DNA of 64,000 bases from positions 992,001 to 1,056,000 of the forward strand of contig JAGYVD010000005.1 in NCBI GenBank assembly GCA_021209875.1, given 5' to 3'. Position numbers and translations under genes: made by a program. Of this stretch, positions 44,062 through 56,225 are shown piece by piece. This stretch comes from Rosellinia necatrix (lineage: Eukaryota > Ascomycota > Sordariomycetes > Xylariales > Xylariaceae). Under the pieces are notes generated by a model, which was given only the letters and a program-made list of their open reading frames with translations, did no database searches and was not told the origin of the DNA. Every line of letters begins with the position of its first letter. Positions within the stretch are counted from its first letter, which is position 1.

Positions 44062-44696
44062 TGGTATGTAGGGGGCGTAGCCACCGAAATTAAGATAGCG
44101 ACACCCCAGTTCGCCAAGTGCAAAATGCATCACATGAGGTTCCAGAACCTTGAACGTTATTGGTGATAATTGCTGCCCAATGTTCAAACAAGCTTCCTGC
44201 CCAAGATCCATCCCGTGGCGCAGTTACTTCTATGATTTGGGGTAGCTTATATCTCTAGAAATGCCTCGGTGACTTTAACATCTGAAGGACTTTTGCACGT
44301 TAGCCCCTGTCGCTCGTTGACAACAGGCGGTTTTACCCGAATAGGAGCGCTTGCTCTGGTCATTCTCGTGATGAAAACTGGATTACGATGCGGCGTAAGA
44401 TCCCCCACAACGACACAGCCTCCACGCTTGGCGATCATCTGTCCAAGTCGGGAATAAACAGGGGGGGGTTCAAATATCTTCGTTAAAAGAGCGTTGCCAA
44501 CCACCCGTTTAAACCAGGAAAAAAAAAAGTCCCCAACACTTTGAATTGTCCCACCGGCCAAGCCAGAACCAAAAAAAAAAAAGCTACAACAAGTTTTTGC
44601 TCCACTTCTAACTCCGTAAAGGAGTTTGAGATCTTTCGAGGGATGCTTCGTCTTCCTTTGGACTGCTATGAACCCCCTTAATGATGGTCACGGGCC
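44062..44696. other. Intergenic
   Basis: 3' flank of the sugar transporter and promoter of the CorA-like gene; several A homopolymers (near 44520 and 44570). No gene seen. Confidence 0.5.
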
Positions 44697-47512
44697 ATGG
44701 ATACAAACTACAACGACGATCTGGATCTCGCACTAAGCGAGGTCCGGAACCAGGCGGAGACGATGGCAACAGGCCCGTCCAATGACGGCCGGCGCACCGC
44801 TCCGAACACTCGGCGCGGGAGCTGTAAGTGGTTTCTTGATATCATTCTTTTCTCGTCCGTCCCGCTCCGGGGGTCCGAACGGTCTTCGTTGAGCGACCAA
44901 AAGATTGCGTCTCTGACCGTCTAAAAGACCCCCCCATACATGCCGCGCTTATAAAACGACGATTATTAAGATGGCAATTACTAATGCTAAGATATTTTAG
45001 TGGTCCCACCCGATACTGGGGTGAGTCTTGGCCTCGGCCGTCGAAAGGGGGGTTCACATCGTGAACGGAACTTGTTCAGTTTCGGCCTCAAGGAGCTGAG
45101 GAATGAGATTCTACTCAAGGAAGGCGAAAGCCAGGTCTCGTATCACGAGTATGCTATCTTCTCGCCACCAGACGCGGTCCCCGATGGGGAGCTCCGCTCC
45201 CCGAGTATCATGTCTGAGGGCGAAGAAGCCCTGCGTATGTCCCGGGATGCTGTGAGGAACGGACACGGGCTAGATAAAGAGGTAGGGCTGCCAGATATAT
45301 TGTTGCAGCTGAGCCAGAGACATTTTGGTCTACTAGAATACCTCGCTCTATTCTCTGCATCAGGATGATATTCACTCTTAGTCCCAGATTCACGGCTAAC
45401 TATCAATAGGGAAACTTCACTGCAAATCCCAAAGGAAAACGACAGCTTCGGGGACGTGTGAGGCAGATGTAAGTAACTACTGCATTCTAGTGCTGCCTAT
45501 TGATATCGAGTATCCCCAATAATGAATCGTTGGGGCCAGCGAATTTTCATTAACCTTCTAAACCCTTCGCTTTTTACAAGCATCTGTCTGAAATACCAAA
45601 TTTTTAATTTTATTTTCAGTATAGCTCCCCGCCGAAGGGCATCCGATCGTGTAGCAGAAGGGTTGGGAAACGTAAACGATGGGCTGAATCTCACCATTGA
45701 TGACTATGAGACCCTAGGTCTTCATCCTGCCACGCTACCCGGCCTAACGCGAGTCACAACCGAATCATCGTTCTGGGATGCGAAGAAACAGACGTTATGT
45801 AAGTTCACCCTATACTCTACTGCCCTATCAAACAAATGGCCGTAGAGATAGATATGGAGACGAACGATTGAGTTAGACTGACAAGATCCGCCAAGATCTG
45901 ATCCTCAGCTTTTCTTCAAACCCCCAGCCGCCGTATGACTTCCTTTCGATGACATACTCGCTGCACACCAAGACCACGACCGCGTTAATCCGCCGTTCCT
46001 TTGACACGAGGTGGCACGACGAGGATTCCCTGAACGAGTACGAGCAGCGGTTCGACTCGTGCCGGGCCCGGTGGGCGCATCCGCTCGTTCTCCCGATAGT
46101 GCTCCTGCAGGTCCAGATGCTCCGCACCGAGGAGGCCGTCATAGCCAACAACTGCGATGTCCTGCAATTGGAGGCGCGTGTTGACGCCATCACGGGGACC
46201 ACCGGCCAGGCCAACGCCGAGGCGTACAAACGCAACGGGCCCAAGGGCAATTCGCGGCCGCTCCACCTCCGGCCCTTGAAACGCCTGTCCTCGCTGAAGG
46301 AGTATTTCGAGGGCAAATACGGCACGCGCGACCAGAATGCCACGACGGCGAGCCCGGTAGCCAACACGCCGGCCAGCCCGGTAGCCAGCCTGTATGATCC
46401 GGAATACGTGCCCCCGCAGACCATCTATCTGATGAAGGAGGCGCATGACGTGTTGAAGGACTCGATTCAGCTCCTGGACACGCTGCGATGGACGGAGGGC
46501 GTGATCAAGCTGTTGATACAGGTCGGCGACGAACTGGAGGCGCGTGTCGACGATCTCAAGGACAAGGCGACATCAAAAGCTGGACGTAGGGCGAGCGACG
46601 ATGATGACGGGGAGGGTTTGTCTTCTGACTGGCATGAGATCCGGCAATACCTCGACTGCGTGTGGAGGCTTTGCGCATCTCTGCAAACGGATCGCAGAAT
46701 GTCAGAGCTGAAATGCCGTGCTCAGACGGATATCATTCTAAGTCTGATGGCACAAGAAGACAATAATCTCAACGCAAGGTTGGTTCTCCGTATTTTCTTA
46801 AAAACTCCTTACCAACCAGCCAGCTCAAGGCCTCGGGACCCTCGACCGGGGACCGCCAATATTGACATCAGATCGTTTGCATAGGATGGCAGTAGCGTCG
46901 ACACGCGACAGCTCGTCGATGAAAGCCCTGGCGGTGATCACCGCGATCTTCCTCCCGGGCGAGTACATCGGGACGCTGTTCGGGGTGTCGATGTTCAACT
47001 GGCAGAAGGGGACGGCGGGCGACCCGGCGGCGGGCCTGGATGCCGCCGAGGGCCTGCCCTCCCCCACGATCATGCCCTCGTTCTGGATCTACTGGGCCTT
47101 CACGATCCCGCTGACGCTGCTGATCCTGTCGGCCTGGCGCGGCTGGTGGGTGAACCAGGACCGCTACTTCCGGCGGCACCTGAGCAACGAGCTCAGCGAC
47201 GAGCGGTACTGGACCCGGGACGGCAAGCCCCGGAACCTCGAGACGACCTTCTCGCAGGATTTCTTCGCCCTGTTCAGCCTCAGCGGCGCGCGCAGCACCA
47301 CCAACCGCACCGTCCTGGGGAACCGGGACAAGCTCAGGCCGGGCGTGGACGACGCCCAGAAGCAGGGCTGCGATTTGAGTCGGACAGCCAGTATGGGGGC
47401 AGATCAGGAGTGGGCGGGCAACCACGAAGGGGGACCGGGCAGGGCGTCGAGATTCCGCCAAGTCTCGTTTGTGACAGAGCCACGCCAGAAGCATGGAGCA
47501 TCTCCTGTCTAA
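44697..47512 (+). CDS. CorA-like Mg2+ transporter-type membrane protein
   Basis: Six exons (44697-44823, 45001-45281, 45410-45468, 45620-45798, 45896-46778, 46885-47512) join in frame to 718 residues. The middle carries the fungal block 'DGLNLTIDDYETLGLHP' and 'TRVTTESSFWDA', then a long soluble domain with coiled-coil-like stretches. Near the C-terminus are two membrane helices: 'KALAVITAIFLPGEYIGTLFGVSMFNW' (about residues 522-548) and 'FWIYWAFTIPLTLLILSAW'. This helix pair after a long helical domain is the CorA (PF01544) layout; the GMN motif of bacterial CorA is replaced by a divergent GVS, as in many fungal relatives. The end of exon 2 is the least certain boundary (donor 45282; 45252 is also in phase). 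Predicted divalent-cation channel; Mg transport not proven. Confidence 0.8.
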
Positions 47513-47976
47513 CCCCATACATTCTGGCCCAGGCATTTCGGTTTGTCATCTTGAACCGTCATCTCGAATTGGCGCGCGATGCTGCCGACCCTTTTGTTTC
47601 ATTCTCCGGTTACTCTACTTTAAGCACTAGCCGCTAGTTTTATGCTTATGCGTTGAATATATATGTGTTATAGTGAGGAACACTGTCCACTAAACGCTAG
47701 GTACTAAACCTGGGTACTAAATGCTGGGCATTTGACACGAGTGACAAAAATAGAGATCTCGGGATTGATTATAAATATGGCCAATAGTATATTGTGCGGT
47801 AACTAAGGATGTTCGTGTTTACATATGGGTATATATCTAGCAGCCTAGGTCTTTTCTAATCTTCTCAATCCGGTCTTATAACCCGACATCAAATTTGCCA
47901 ATCAGTCTTCAGCTCCCCCTAGTCATCGTTTCTTCCACAACCCATTCGATATCTCATCCACACCTAGTCCAAAATT
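47513..47976. other. Intergenic, possible location of a missing first exon
   Basis: Holds the promoter of the NAD(P)-binding gene. ATG codons at about 47810 and 47825 do not splice in phase to the coding frame with a strong donor. Confidence 0.4.
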
Positions 47977-48799
47977 CAGTTGCTCGTCCTTGGAGGTAGC
48001 GGCCGAACAGGCAAGCTAATCATCGAAGAAGCAATCTCGAAAGGCCATAATGTCATAGTGCTCGTCCGATCATCTTCCTCCTTAGCCACCCACCCTGGCT
48101 TGACAGTCGTTCAGGGGACCCCAATGAAGCATAAAGATATCGCCAGAGTATTCGGAGCATTGCCAACACCGCCCGAAGCCATCCGAGCGGCTTTAAGTCT
48201 GAAGAGAACTTCGGAGTCCCCCTTCGTGCCACTCTCCCCAGATTCCCCAATTCGAACCAGTAAGTAGTTTCTAAAGTCGTTATCTTCCTGCCGTACCTAT
48301 TCCAAGAAATCGAAAACCCACTTCTGTTCTACATCATCTCTTAGGAGACTCCCAGAGTCTATCACGCTTATAAGTCGCCCTTTAGCGGTGATTACTAACC
48401 TCGGGCCTGACAGTGGAAGACTCCGTAGCCAACGCCCTTTCTGTTATGAAGGAATTTGGCACCAAGCGAATTGCCATACTCAACCAATGGGGAGCTGGCA
48501 ACAGCTTTGGCAGCATGAATCTCCTCTTTCGCGCAATGTTTAAGTACACCACCATGAAGTACGGGCTGGCTGCCCATAACGCTATCGACGAAGAAATTCG
48601 GCAGACAGACGTAGAGTTTACACTAGTACGGGCCTGCGTGTTAGCGGACGGTGATGCGGCCCCAGTCCGGTTATATCCGGACGACGGGAAAGACATTGAG
48701 TTCTTACCGAAAATTACCAGAGCGAGTGTCGCTAGATTCATGATCGGAGCATGTGAGAAGAATGACTTCGTCGGAAAGAGCCCTGTCATCCCAAACTAA
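47977..48799 (+). CDS. NAD(P)-binding Rossmann protein (NmrA/SDR-like), start codon not found
   Basis: Two exons (from about 47977 to 48259, and 48414-48799) encode about 222 residues; the intron 48260-48413 is GTAAGT, ACTAAC branch, ACAG. The N-terminus QLLVLGGSGRTGK holds a GxxGxxG dinucleotide-binding motif after the first beta strand, as in NAD(P)H-binding atypical short-chain dehydrogenases (PF13460 type). The second exon has 'VDVEFTLVRACVLADG'-like content and 'LPKITRASVARFMIGAC', common in this family. Upstream in frame the codons are TAG-TCC-AAA-ATT-CAG-TTG: no ATG lies between the stop and the conserved strand. Either an upstream exon joins at the CAG acceptor (47977-47979), or the start ATG has become ATT. 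Substrate unknown. Confidence 0.65.
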
Positions 48800-49228
48800 A
48801 ATACCTTCGAGATTACGGCGATACGTAGGGTCGATATCCAGAAGTTGACCCATTCTGCACAGAAGCCACGTCTGCGGATGATGTACAACGATATACAAAT
48901 TTAGGGCGGAGGCTAGTGGCGAGGTTTCCGGAACAAGTCACCGTTCACCTCTAGGATGTGTAGCCCATGGGTTTTTATATGTACTTTCTCCCATCATATT
49001 GGCGTCTGGTTTATTATAAAAGGATTCCAAAATTCAACGTCCCATATACCAAAATCCTCGGATAGCTGAAAGACGTTAGCATCGTATCACAAGATTAAAT
49101 TCACCAGGGTGGTTCTCACGGCATTTTGCGCGTCTGCCGTTATGTATGGCTCCGCGTTAATCATAGGACTAGGGTCGTTTCGGAAGTTCATTATCTGCAT
49201 CTGCCCTGTCGGCGGGATCACCTGCTTC
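48800..49228. other. Intergenic between convergent genes
   Basis: 3' flanks only; nothing further recognised. Confidence 0.5.
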
Positions 49229-51848
49229 TCATGTCAGCATGATCTCCAGCACGTAAGGGCTCTCACTCACTGTCAGAGACGATATATCCTCCTGATTGAT
49301 ATGAATTGACTGCAGACCGGCGTCCACAATTCGCTGCAAGGCTTGCTTAACTTCGCGTTTTGGGTCGCCCGATTCGCCTTGATATGTATAGAAAACAATT
49401 GTCAATGATACCAAGTCCTTAACATCTGTTCCAATCTCGGCGATGCGCTTGATCATGGTATCGATCACTTTTTCCACGGTCATCCTTAAGCGAGGCATAG
49501 AGAGAAGTACCGAACTCCTGGACGCAGTACTGCAAGCCGCCCCAATCGAGCCCGGAGAATAAGTAAATTCGGGGCCTTCCGACTCTCGTGGACTAACAAC
49601 CCTGGTTTGGATTTGTTTCATGTAATAACAAATGCCGAATGAAGCGTGCATAATATCTCGTCCAAGGATGAGATGATGTATGTGCCAAATGTGAGGGTAA
49701 TCGGGCCTTGATGGGTCCATCTCCTCCAGGTATGAGAGTAATATCATGCAGGACTTCAAATATCCTGTCATGATTTGTTGAGGGGCATCGGTGCTGCCTA
49801 GCGCAAAAGGGCGGTATAGCGCCAAGAGCGGTCGACGGCAGTTCATGTCCAGAATGACGCGTGTCATCCACTGCCGGTGTGCTTCATGCGGGTCGTTCAA
49901 CTGTCTTTGGGGTACCACATAGCGAATATCGTCCAAGGCTTGTTCCAGCTCGGCTCCAACGTCAATAACCTGCTGGTAACTGTGGAGAGCATCAATTCGG
50001 TTCACAAGATCGACTACCTTGAAACGGGTTATCAAGGTATTGGCGGCAAATACCTGCATACGAGAACTAGTGTCGACTTCAATGGGTTTTGATTGAGGAA
50101 GCTCAAGCATATTGGGATACAGTTCGTCATCATTGAGGTTTTTCGGAGGCTGGCAAGTGAAATCACCTTCGCGTATGCAACTAGGTAGGTTGCACTGTAT
50201 AGACATATGTATGTCGAGCTCGAGGATTGTCGTCCAAAGCTTTCGCCTCTGTTCAGCCCAGAAAGGGGGTATTTTATGAGCGAATTCGGAGGGGTCTCGG
50301 TGCAAGCCCATCGTCATTGCCATTCGTACAAGAAGGCCAAGATGCTGCCAGATTTCGTGGTTTTGTGACTTCAGCACTCGTTGGGCCATCAGGGCAAGAA
50401 CTTCGGTCTGTAATGAGCTGAATTCGACAAGTTGTTTACCTCGGAGACCATCTAACCAGGCTCTCACCAGAGCACAAGCAGTCGGCATGTGAATCCCTTC
50501 CCTGTCATTTTGAAGCTGCCCTTTTCCAGCCCCAAGAAATCGATATCCGATGCCAAGTATCGATAACAGTTGTGGTAGGAAGTAATCTGGCTGTTTGCTG
50601 CCTGCCCAGTACTGGTTATACTGAGACATGAAGGAGGGAATGTGCAGGACACGATAAAGCGTCTCAGACCCATTCATATAAATCTGAAGCAAATGGTCAC
50701 AGGCAGCCTTGCTTGGCACTATAGTGTTTGAAGTTAGCCATCACCACCGTTCCAAGAAATATCATTGAGATTTGGGAACCGCCCAAAGCTTCAAATAAAA
50801 CCATGACTTGGTAAGAAAGTCCAATTGATGTATATACCGCCAGATCACTCAAGGAAGAAATTGCTCTGAGAATTACTTACAAACATCGGCCATGCGCTTC
50901 TGAATTGGTGTCATAGAATCTACGAAAACCGGAATCGGAGATATGGCTTTTCGATGCTCCTCTTGTATAGCTTTGTAGATTTTCTGGATAACCAAAAAGG
51001 GGTGGAGAACATCATTAGAGTCTCCCTGTTTAAACATAAACTCTTTCGCTTCATCGAACTATGGGGGCCCAAGTCAACTTCAGAGATGCGCGAAGGGATA
51101 GATGGTGAAAAGCACGGCGTACCAGGTTCACCAAAACTCGCACGCTGCTTGGCCCAAAGAAGCGTGTTCGAGAACCACCTTTGACAGTGAGCCCTGTCAT
51201 AGGCAAAGCCGATGCTAGAGGTCGCTGGGACCGACCGCTTGCTTCCGAGGGCGGCGAGTATTTGTCCAGTAGCATCCGCTCAAGCCTGTCGATTCTAGCA
51301 TCATAGTCTGCTAGCGAGGCCGTGCTCGTCTGGGGTTGCGAATGAGAGCGAGAACTGCGATGGCTGCCATCGTGGCCCGGCGGAGGGTAATTGCGCTTCG
51401 ATGCCCGGTCAGGGGTTTCAGCGTCAGAAGCGTCCGACGCGCTACCAGCTTCGCCATCCGCAACATAGCGACACGAGCGCTGGGATCTTTGGCACTGGGT
51501 GCATGGCAGGAGGCGATCGCATTTCAGTTTCCTCCTCCGACATCTTGGTTAAACTCATTAGCACAAGGACTACCCGTTATTAGTTACCCGTAGGCGATTT
51601 ATTTGTGGAACCGAAGGGCCATGGCCGGATCGGTGTTCTTGACACCAAGAAGCGACCAAGAAGGAACCAAGAAGAGACCAAGAAGGGACCAAGAAGCGAC
51701 CAGGAAGCGACCAGGAAGGGCGGATGCATAGGCCCGATATGGGAAGCGGAAGGGAGTCCACTCACTCTAGGCAGCTCTTGACCGGGCGCGGCCGCTTTAC
51801 GACACGGTGCTGGGCCGGAACACCCTCGCTCGGTGTATTCTCAGCCAT
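49229..51848 (-). CDS. Zn2Cys6 fungal transcription factor
   Basis: Four exons (51848-51766, 51543-51123, 51058-50881, 50718-49229) encode 723 residues. The zinc cluster has six cysteines at 26, 29, 36, 42, 45 and 52 with the canonical spacing C-x2-C-x6-C-x5-C-x2-C-x6-C and basic residues between C29 and C36. A central Fungal_trans domain runs from about residue 230, with 'MTMGLHRDPSEF' and 'EQRRKLWTTILELD'. Intron 1 (51544-51765, GTGAGT...CAAG) interrupts codon 28, between the first two cysteines, and contains an 11-bp tandem repeat. The other introns are 51059-51122 (GTACGC...ATAG) and 50719-50880 (GTAAGT...ATAG). Nuclear regulator; its targets cannot be read, though the neighbouring NAD(P)-binding gene is a candidate. 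Confidence 0.9.
51650..51722. repeat. 11-bp tandem repeat inside an intron
   Basis: About six to seven copies of a(a/g)gaag(c/g/a)(g/a)acc units, for example aagaagcgacc, within intron 1 of the Zn2Cys6 gene. Confidence 0.85.
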
Positions 51849-52234
51849 CGCAAATAGACGCCGGCACTAGCACACTCGCTCACTCAACCAAGCAGTGGCC
51901 ACTTCGAGGGCTGCTCTGGCGCACACTTATATCAGCAACAGACGGCCGACTTCCCCTCTCAAAACTGGTAACGCGGCAGGCTGGATTGCGTAACAACGGG
52001 CATATCGTGAGTCTACTAGCAGGACAGAGGCGAGCATGCAAAAACGGTGAACGACCAGCGCCAAGACGCCATCCCATCGAATACCCAGACTAAGACACGA
52101 GTGTATGCTCCATGCAGAGATGCCGAGATGGACGAGTGGAGTCCGAGCTGAGAGCGAGGCTTGCCTTCGTTTGCCTTTCTCGGCAACTGGCAAAATAATT
52201 ACGCGGAAACGCGAAAACGCGTGGACACACTAGG

Positions 52235-52244
52235 TACCTAGGTA
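52235..52244. promoter_or_regulatory. Palindromic decamer TACCTAGGTA, copy 6
   Basis: Exact copy about 390 bp upstream of the Zn2Cys6 regulator start. Confidence 0.4.
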
Positions 52245-52593
52245 TGGTGAGGTGTAAGAGGGTATGTGTAAGAGGGTCAGTGACCAGGGCAACGACTGCC
52301 TCATTACATACAACGAGCATCCTGTAAGTTGCATAATGCTACCTAAACTAGCGGCCAAAGACGCCCGTCGGGTCCAACCAGTCTGGGGTCTATCAGCACG
52401 TGACACAGCTCGAAGGTTCAACCTTGCAATCATTCAACCCGGCGTGTGCATAATCGGACTCCATATTTGCCTAATAGGGCAGTTTCCCTGCAGCAGGCGA
52501 CGCACTTCTAGCCCGTGTCCAAGTCGGCTCTTGAATACACAAGCCGTAAGTCACCTTTCATAGGCACTTACATATCACACCCAACCCCAAAAT

Positions 52594-52652
52594 GCCCTGC
52601 ATAATACCCTGCATAATAACCCTGCATAATAACCCTGCATAATGGGAATAAC
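52594..52652. repeat. Tandem repeat of ccctgcataat(aa/a) units
   Basis: Four imperfect copies, 13-15 bp each. Confidence 0.85.
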
Positions 52653-54514
52653 GACCTAGTGTACCAACCATCCACATAGTGTACTACCTACCCGAACGTG
52701 GCCCACACCGCCTAACCTAACCCAGCCCTTCACCATACATGCATCCATCATATACCATACTGGATTAGTCTATGTCCCGAGGGGACGGAAACGCGTATTC
52801 TCGTTCCGCCCTCGTTTAATCTCGATGCCGTGCCAAGGAAGCTATAGGGTAGATCAATATCCTAAACACGGAATAGTGATGACGACAATAGTGCACGTCT
52901 AAGGATTTACACAGATGTGATTCACACTCTCACACCGATTTAATCCCGCACGGATCTTGCCAAGAGGAATTAACAGCGAATGTGGGAAGAGTCGCCTGAG
53001 AACAGATCACAGCACCATCCTCGGCGTTCCAGAAATGATGGAGCCGAACTCAGTTCTCATGATGAGTTGGCCACGCAAGTGAGTGCACCTCATTGGAGCA
53101 GTCCAAGCACTGGTCACGTTCAATAGAAGCCATAATATGGAGGGGTGATCACATACCAACGCCGAAGTTCACCGAATGGTTGTCAAGTCTGGCTCCGAAA
53201 ATCAGCGCATTCCAACTTATGCCTCTGCTGTTATTTCGTAAGTTCTCGACAAGATATCAATCCCGATGATCGGATGAGGGAGCAAATACAGCCAAGACAA
53301 TATGTTCGCATTCGCCTCGTCACGAGGTGTCGAGGCGTCGTCAGCGACTTGATATTCCGAGCGGTTCTCAGGTGATGCTGAATTCCCTGTTTAGAACCCA
53401 ATACATACGCATAATATCATACGGCTATTATTCCTGTGCCCCATATATGCTTACAAGGTAAGTTTACACGACACCTCGCTTGTTGATCTATTCACCGCGC
53501 TGCTATGAGAGTTGAAGTAGGAGAGAACTCTTCAGGCACATAAACAATCCAGGTAGCTTATGTTCGTCGTTACCATGATTCACAAAGGCTAGAAATCGGG
53601 GCTAATACTTAGAATAGAATGCGTTTTGATATATCATTTGAGTGAACGAGGTCCCTTTCCGTTACGGAAGTAGGCACCAAATCAGCGTATAAGGAACATG
53701 GGCAGGCCACACTCAAGAGTACACCAAGAGTAATACATATACCCAGAATAACTATTCTGAATTCAAAACAATAGGCAAGGAAAATGAATTTCCGGTTAGT
53801 TATTGTGCGACATGCCAAAACCAACAACGCGCATCGGGTTCTCCCTGTGCTGCCGTTACTATATAGTGTATGTGAGGGGCTCAAGGAAGGCCTATACAAA
53901 CCCGCGTTGGCCATACTACCAATCGTCTAGCCATGAGGCAGATGACTGCAATCGATGTTTCAACTCGGGAGTCGCAGAGTGGGCCAGCAATTTGAATTCA
54001 ACGGCACGTATGCCCATTTAAGAGTTACATCAACTCTCTTGTGCCAGGCTACGCAGCTTTCCATGATAACTCTACTTCTATTTCCCGCCCCCGGGTGGGA
54101 GCTCTGAGCACGGTGAAACGCAAACAAAAGCGCGACCACGAATCCCCCGAGAGTCCAAAACATGAGGCCAGACGGCAGAGCAGAAGGGGGCAGTCATCTC
54201 GGCGTACAGAAGCAGTCACGCAATAACATCCCGTGCAAAGAAAACATCCGACCGGCGCACAAGAAAAGCCACACACGCCGAAACACCTCTCATGGACGGC
54301 GTCAAGTCGATCTATAAAGCAGCCCGCTACGCACGCGAGGGTAATGCAGAACCAACCCCCCGCCTCTATTCACGACAAAGCCATCGCCCCGAACGCAACA
54401 CAACATCAATATAAAAACAAACCAAAAATCCTAAAAGATCTCCAGAAATAAAAGCTTTAGAAAGAAAGAAAAAAAAAAAAAAAGGGAACCCTACAACCCC
54501 GCCCCCGATCCACC

Positions 54515-55066
54515 ATGCCCCCCAACAGCACGTCCCCCCAACCCCCGGCGCTCGTGGCGAGCATGCAGGAGCTGCAGGAGTGGGCGCTGCGGACGGCGGA
54601 CGGCCGCGGGTTCCGGGCGTGGCGGGACGGGGCGCTCGCGCCGGGGGAGGGCCGGGCGGTGGTGCGGACGTGTGGCGGAGTGCAGCTCGTCGCGCGGCGG
54701 CTCCCCGAGCAGTCGACCGCCACCACCGCCGTCGCCGCCGCCACCACCACCCGGCCGGAGGAAAGGGAGCCGTCGCCTTTTTGGCTGTCGCCTAGCATCG
54801 AGGCGGAGGCGACGGAGGAGACGACGACGACGAGAACGATGACGACGGGGACGGGGATGGGGGACGCCATCGTCGAGGCCCGCACGCGCGACGATTTCGT
54901 CGCCGCCCTCCGCCGCGCCTGCCGCCCCTGGTCCAGCGGCAGCGCCTGGCACGCCCGTTCCGACCCGGACGCCCGCGCCCGGATCCGCTACCGCGGCGTC
55001 GTCTGGCAGCTCGCCGCCGCCGAGCGCGCCGCCACACCCCGGCCGAACCGCAATTCCCGTCGATAA
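54515..55066 (+). CDS. Hypothetical GC-rich protein
   Basis: A single exon of 183 residues starting in a strong context (CACCATG). Composition is unlike neighbouring genes: very GC-rich, Ala/Arg/Thr-rich, with a low-complexity centre (residues about 68-120, runs of Ala, Thr and Glu). The ends look more ordinary: 'MQELQEWALRTADGRGFRAW' near the N-terminus and 'DDFVAALRRACRPW' towards the C-terminus. No domain is recognised. A longer open frame lies on the opposite strand (54491-55114), which is common in GC-rich coding DNA; the plus strand is preferred for its start context and A-rich leader. Moderately uncertain that it is a gene at all. Confidence 0.45.
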   Translation: MPPNSTSPQPPALVASMQELQEWALRTADGRGFRAWRDGALAPGEGRAVVRTCGGVQLVARRLPEQSTATTAVAAATTTRPEEREPSPFWLSPSIEAEATEETTTTRTMTTGTGMGDAIVEARTRDDFVAALRRACRPWSSGSAWHARSDPDARARIRYRGVVWQLAAAERAATPRPNRNSRR

Positions 55067-55753
55067 AGGAGGGGAAAAAAAAAAAAAAATTAGGTGTGTG
55101 AAAGAGTATGACAACGACTCTTTTTATATATATATATATCGGGTGTAAGGTTCCGGCGGCAATAACTTAACTTAGTGGCGTTAGCGCGAGATAACTTAGC
55201 TGTTAGAATTAGAAAAGGAGGGATGGGGGGTAATTGCTAGGGATTTTTGTAGGGTTTACTATACGTCTTGGTTAGTTAGGATCTGTATTAAGGCCTGCTC
55301 TTCCTCGGGCCCCGTTCTCCCCTGATGTGAGACGCCCATACGGTACAATCACAACCAATACGAGCGAGGTCTGCAAACGTAAAGGCGTACTCAACCGAAA
55401 GCAGTCATCGATATAACCGTTCCCCTCGTTTACGGAGATACGGGACTGGACGGCGCCCATTTTTCCAAGGACCAGATATTGCACTATTCGCATGCTATCT
55501 AATGGCCGGTTGCGATTTATCCCATCATTGATTCAGCAGTGCCAGAATCTCCCAACTCCGAGCTGTCTTCAAACAAGCAATCAGCCCACCTGCCGACGAA
55601 CCAGTTAAGCCGGTCCGACTCCCCGGGTTCTCTAATACAACACGAGCATCCTCCAACAATAGCATACACTTAACATCTCGCGGTATTGGGCACACACCAA
55701 GCATCTATGCCGCTCGACCCCTCCCGTACCGTTCGGACGCGGGGAGGCGACGC
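55067..55753. other. Intergenic
   Basis: 3' flanks of the orphan and ATX1 genes; an oligo-A tract near 55076-55089 and a TA repeat near 55125-55138. No gene seen. Confidence 0.5.
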
Positions 55754-56225
55754 TTACTCGGGCAGCTCAATGCTCTTGGACTCGCCGTCGGCCTCGCCCG
55801 AGTTGACCTTCTTGCCGGTCTTCTTGATCGTCTTGAGGACGGTTTCGTAGTCGAGGCCGGAGGACGCGACGACGACGGCTTCCTGCTTCTCGAGGGATAC
55901 GTCGTAGCTCTGGACGCCTGTGCATTTTCGAAGGGAAGCCGTCAGTCCTCTAGTATTGGGCCCACGAATTGCCGTGCCAAGAAGGGAGAGGATTGGGGGG
56001 AGAGGGGGGGGTTGGGTAGGCGGGATACGGAAGATGATGAAAAGAATGAGGATTTCAAGTAGTATCAATCATCAAAAATAAAAGGGGAGGGGAGGGAAGG
56101 GAAGGAAAGGAAAGGAAAGGGAGAATAAACGCACCTTCCAGCTTGCCTAGGACGCGGTTGATGGCGCCAGAGCAGCCACCGCAGCTCATTGTGACGTTGA
56201 ACTTGTATGTGTGTGCGTCCGCCAT
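55754..56225 (-). CDS. atx1: Copper chaperone Atx1
   Basis: Two exons (56225-56135 and 55917-55754) encode 84 residues; the 217-nt intron 55918-56134 is GTGCGT...ACAG and contains a long purine-rich (GGGAA) tract. The metal site MSCGGC (an MxCxxC motif) lies at residues 13-18, followed by the ferredoxin-like beta-alpha-beta fold typical of heavy-metal-associated domains. Conserved lysines follow in 'TIKKTGKKV'. Atx1 carries Cu(I) from the cytosol to the Ccc2-type copper ATPase in the Golgi. The C-terminus is slightly longer than in yeast Atx1 (73 residues). Confidence 0.95.

Larger units (their letters stand above)
51849..54514. other. 2.7-kb region without a supported gene
   Basis: Contains the regulator's promoter, a TACCTAGGTA copy at 52235-52244 and a short tandem repeat at 52594-52652. 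Open frames up to about 100 codons (for example 53609-53914 minus) have no recognisable motif and no intron-consistent extension. The last 100 bp are the A-rich leader of the next gene. Confidence 0.45.

Noticed and set aside
54491..55114. 207-codon minus-strand frame opposite the orphan gene
   Set aside because: Translation is Arg/Gly/Ala low complexity and reads into A- and T-runs; likely a GC-driven shadow.
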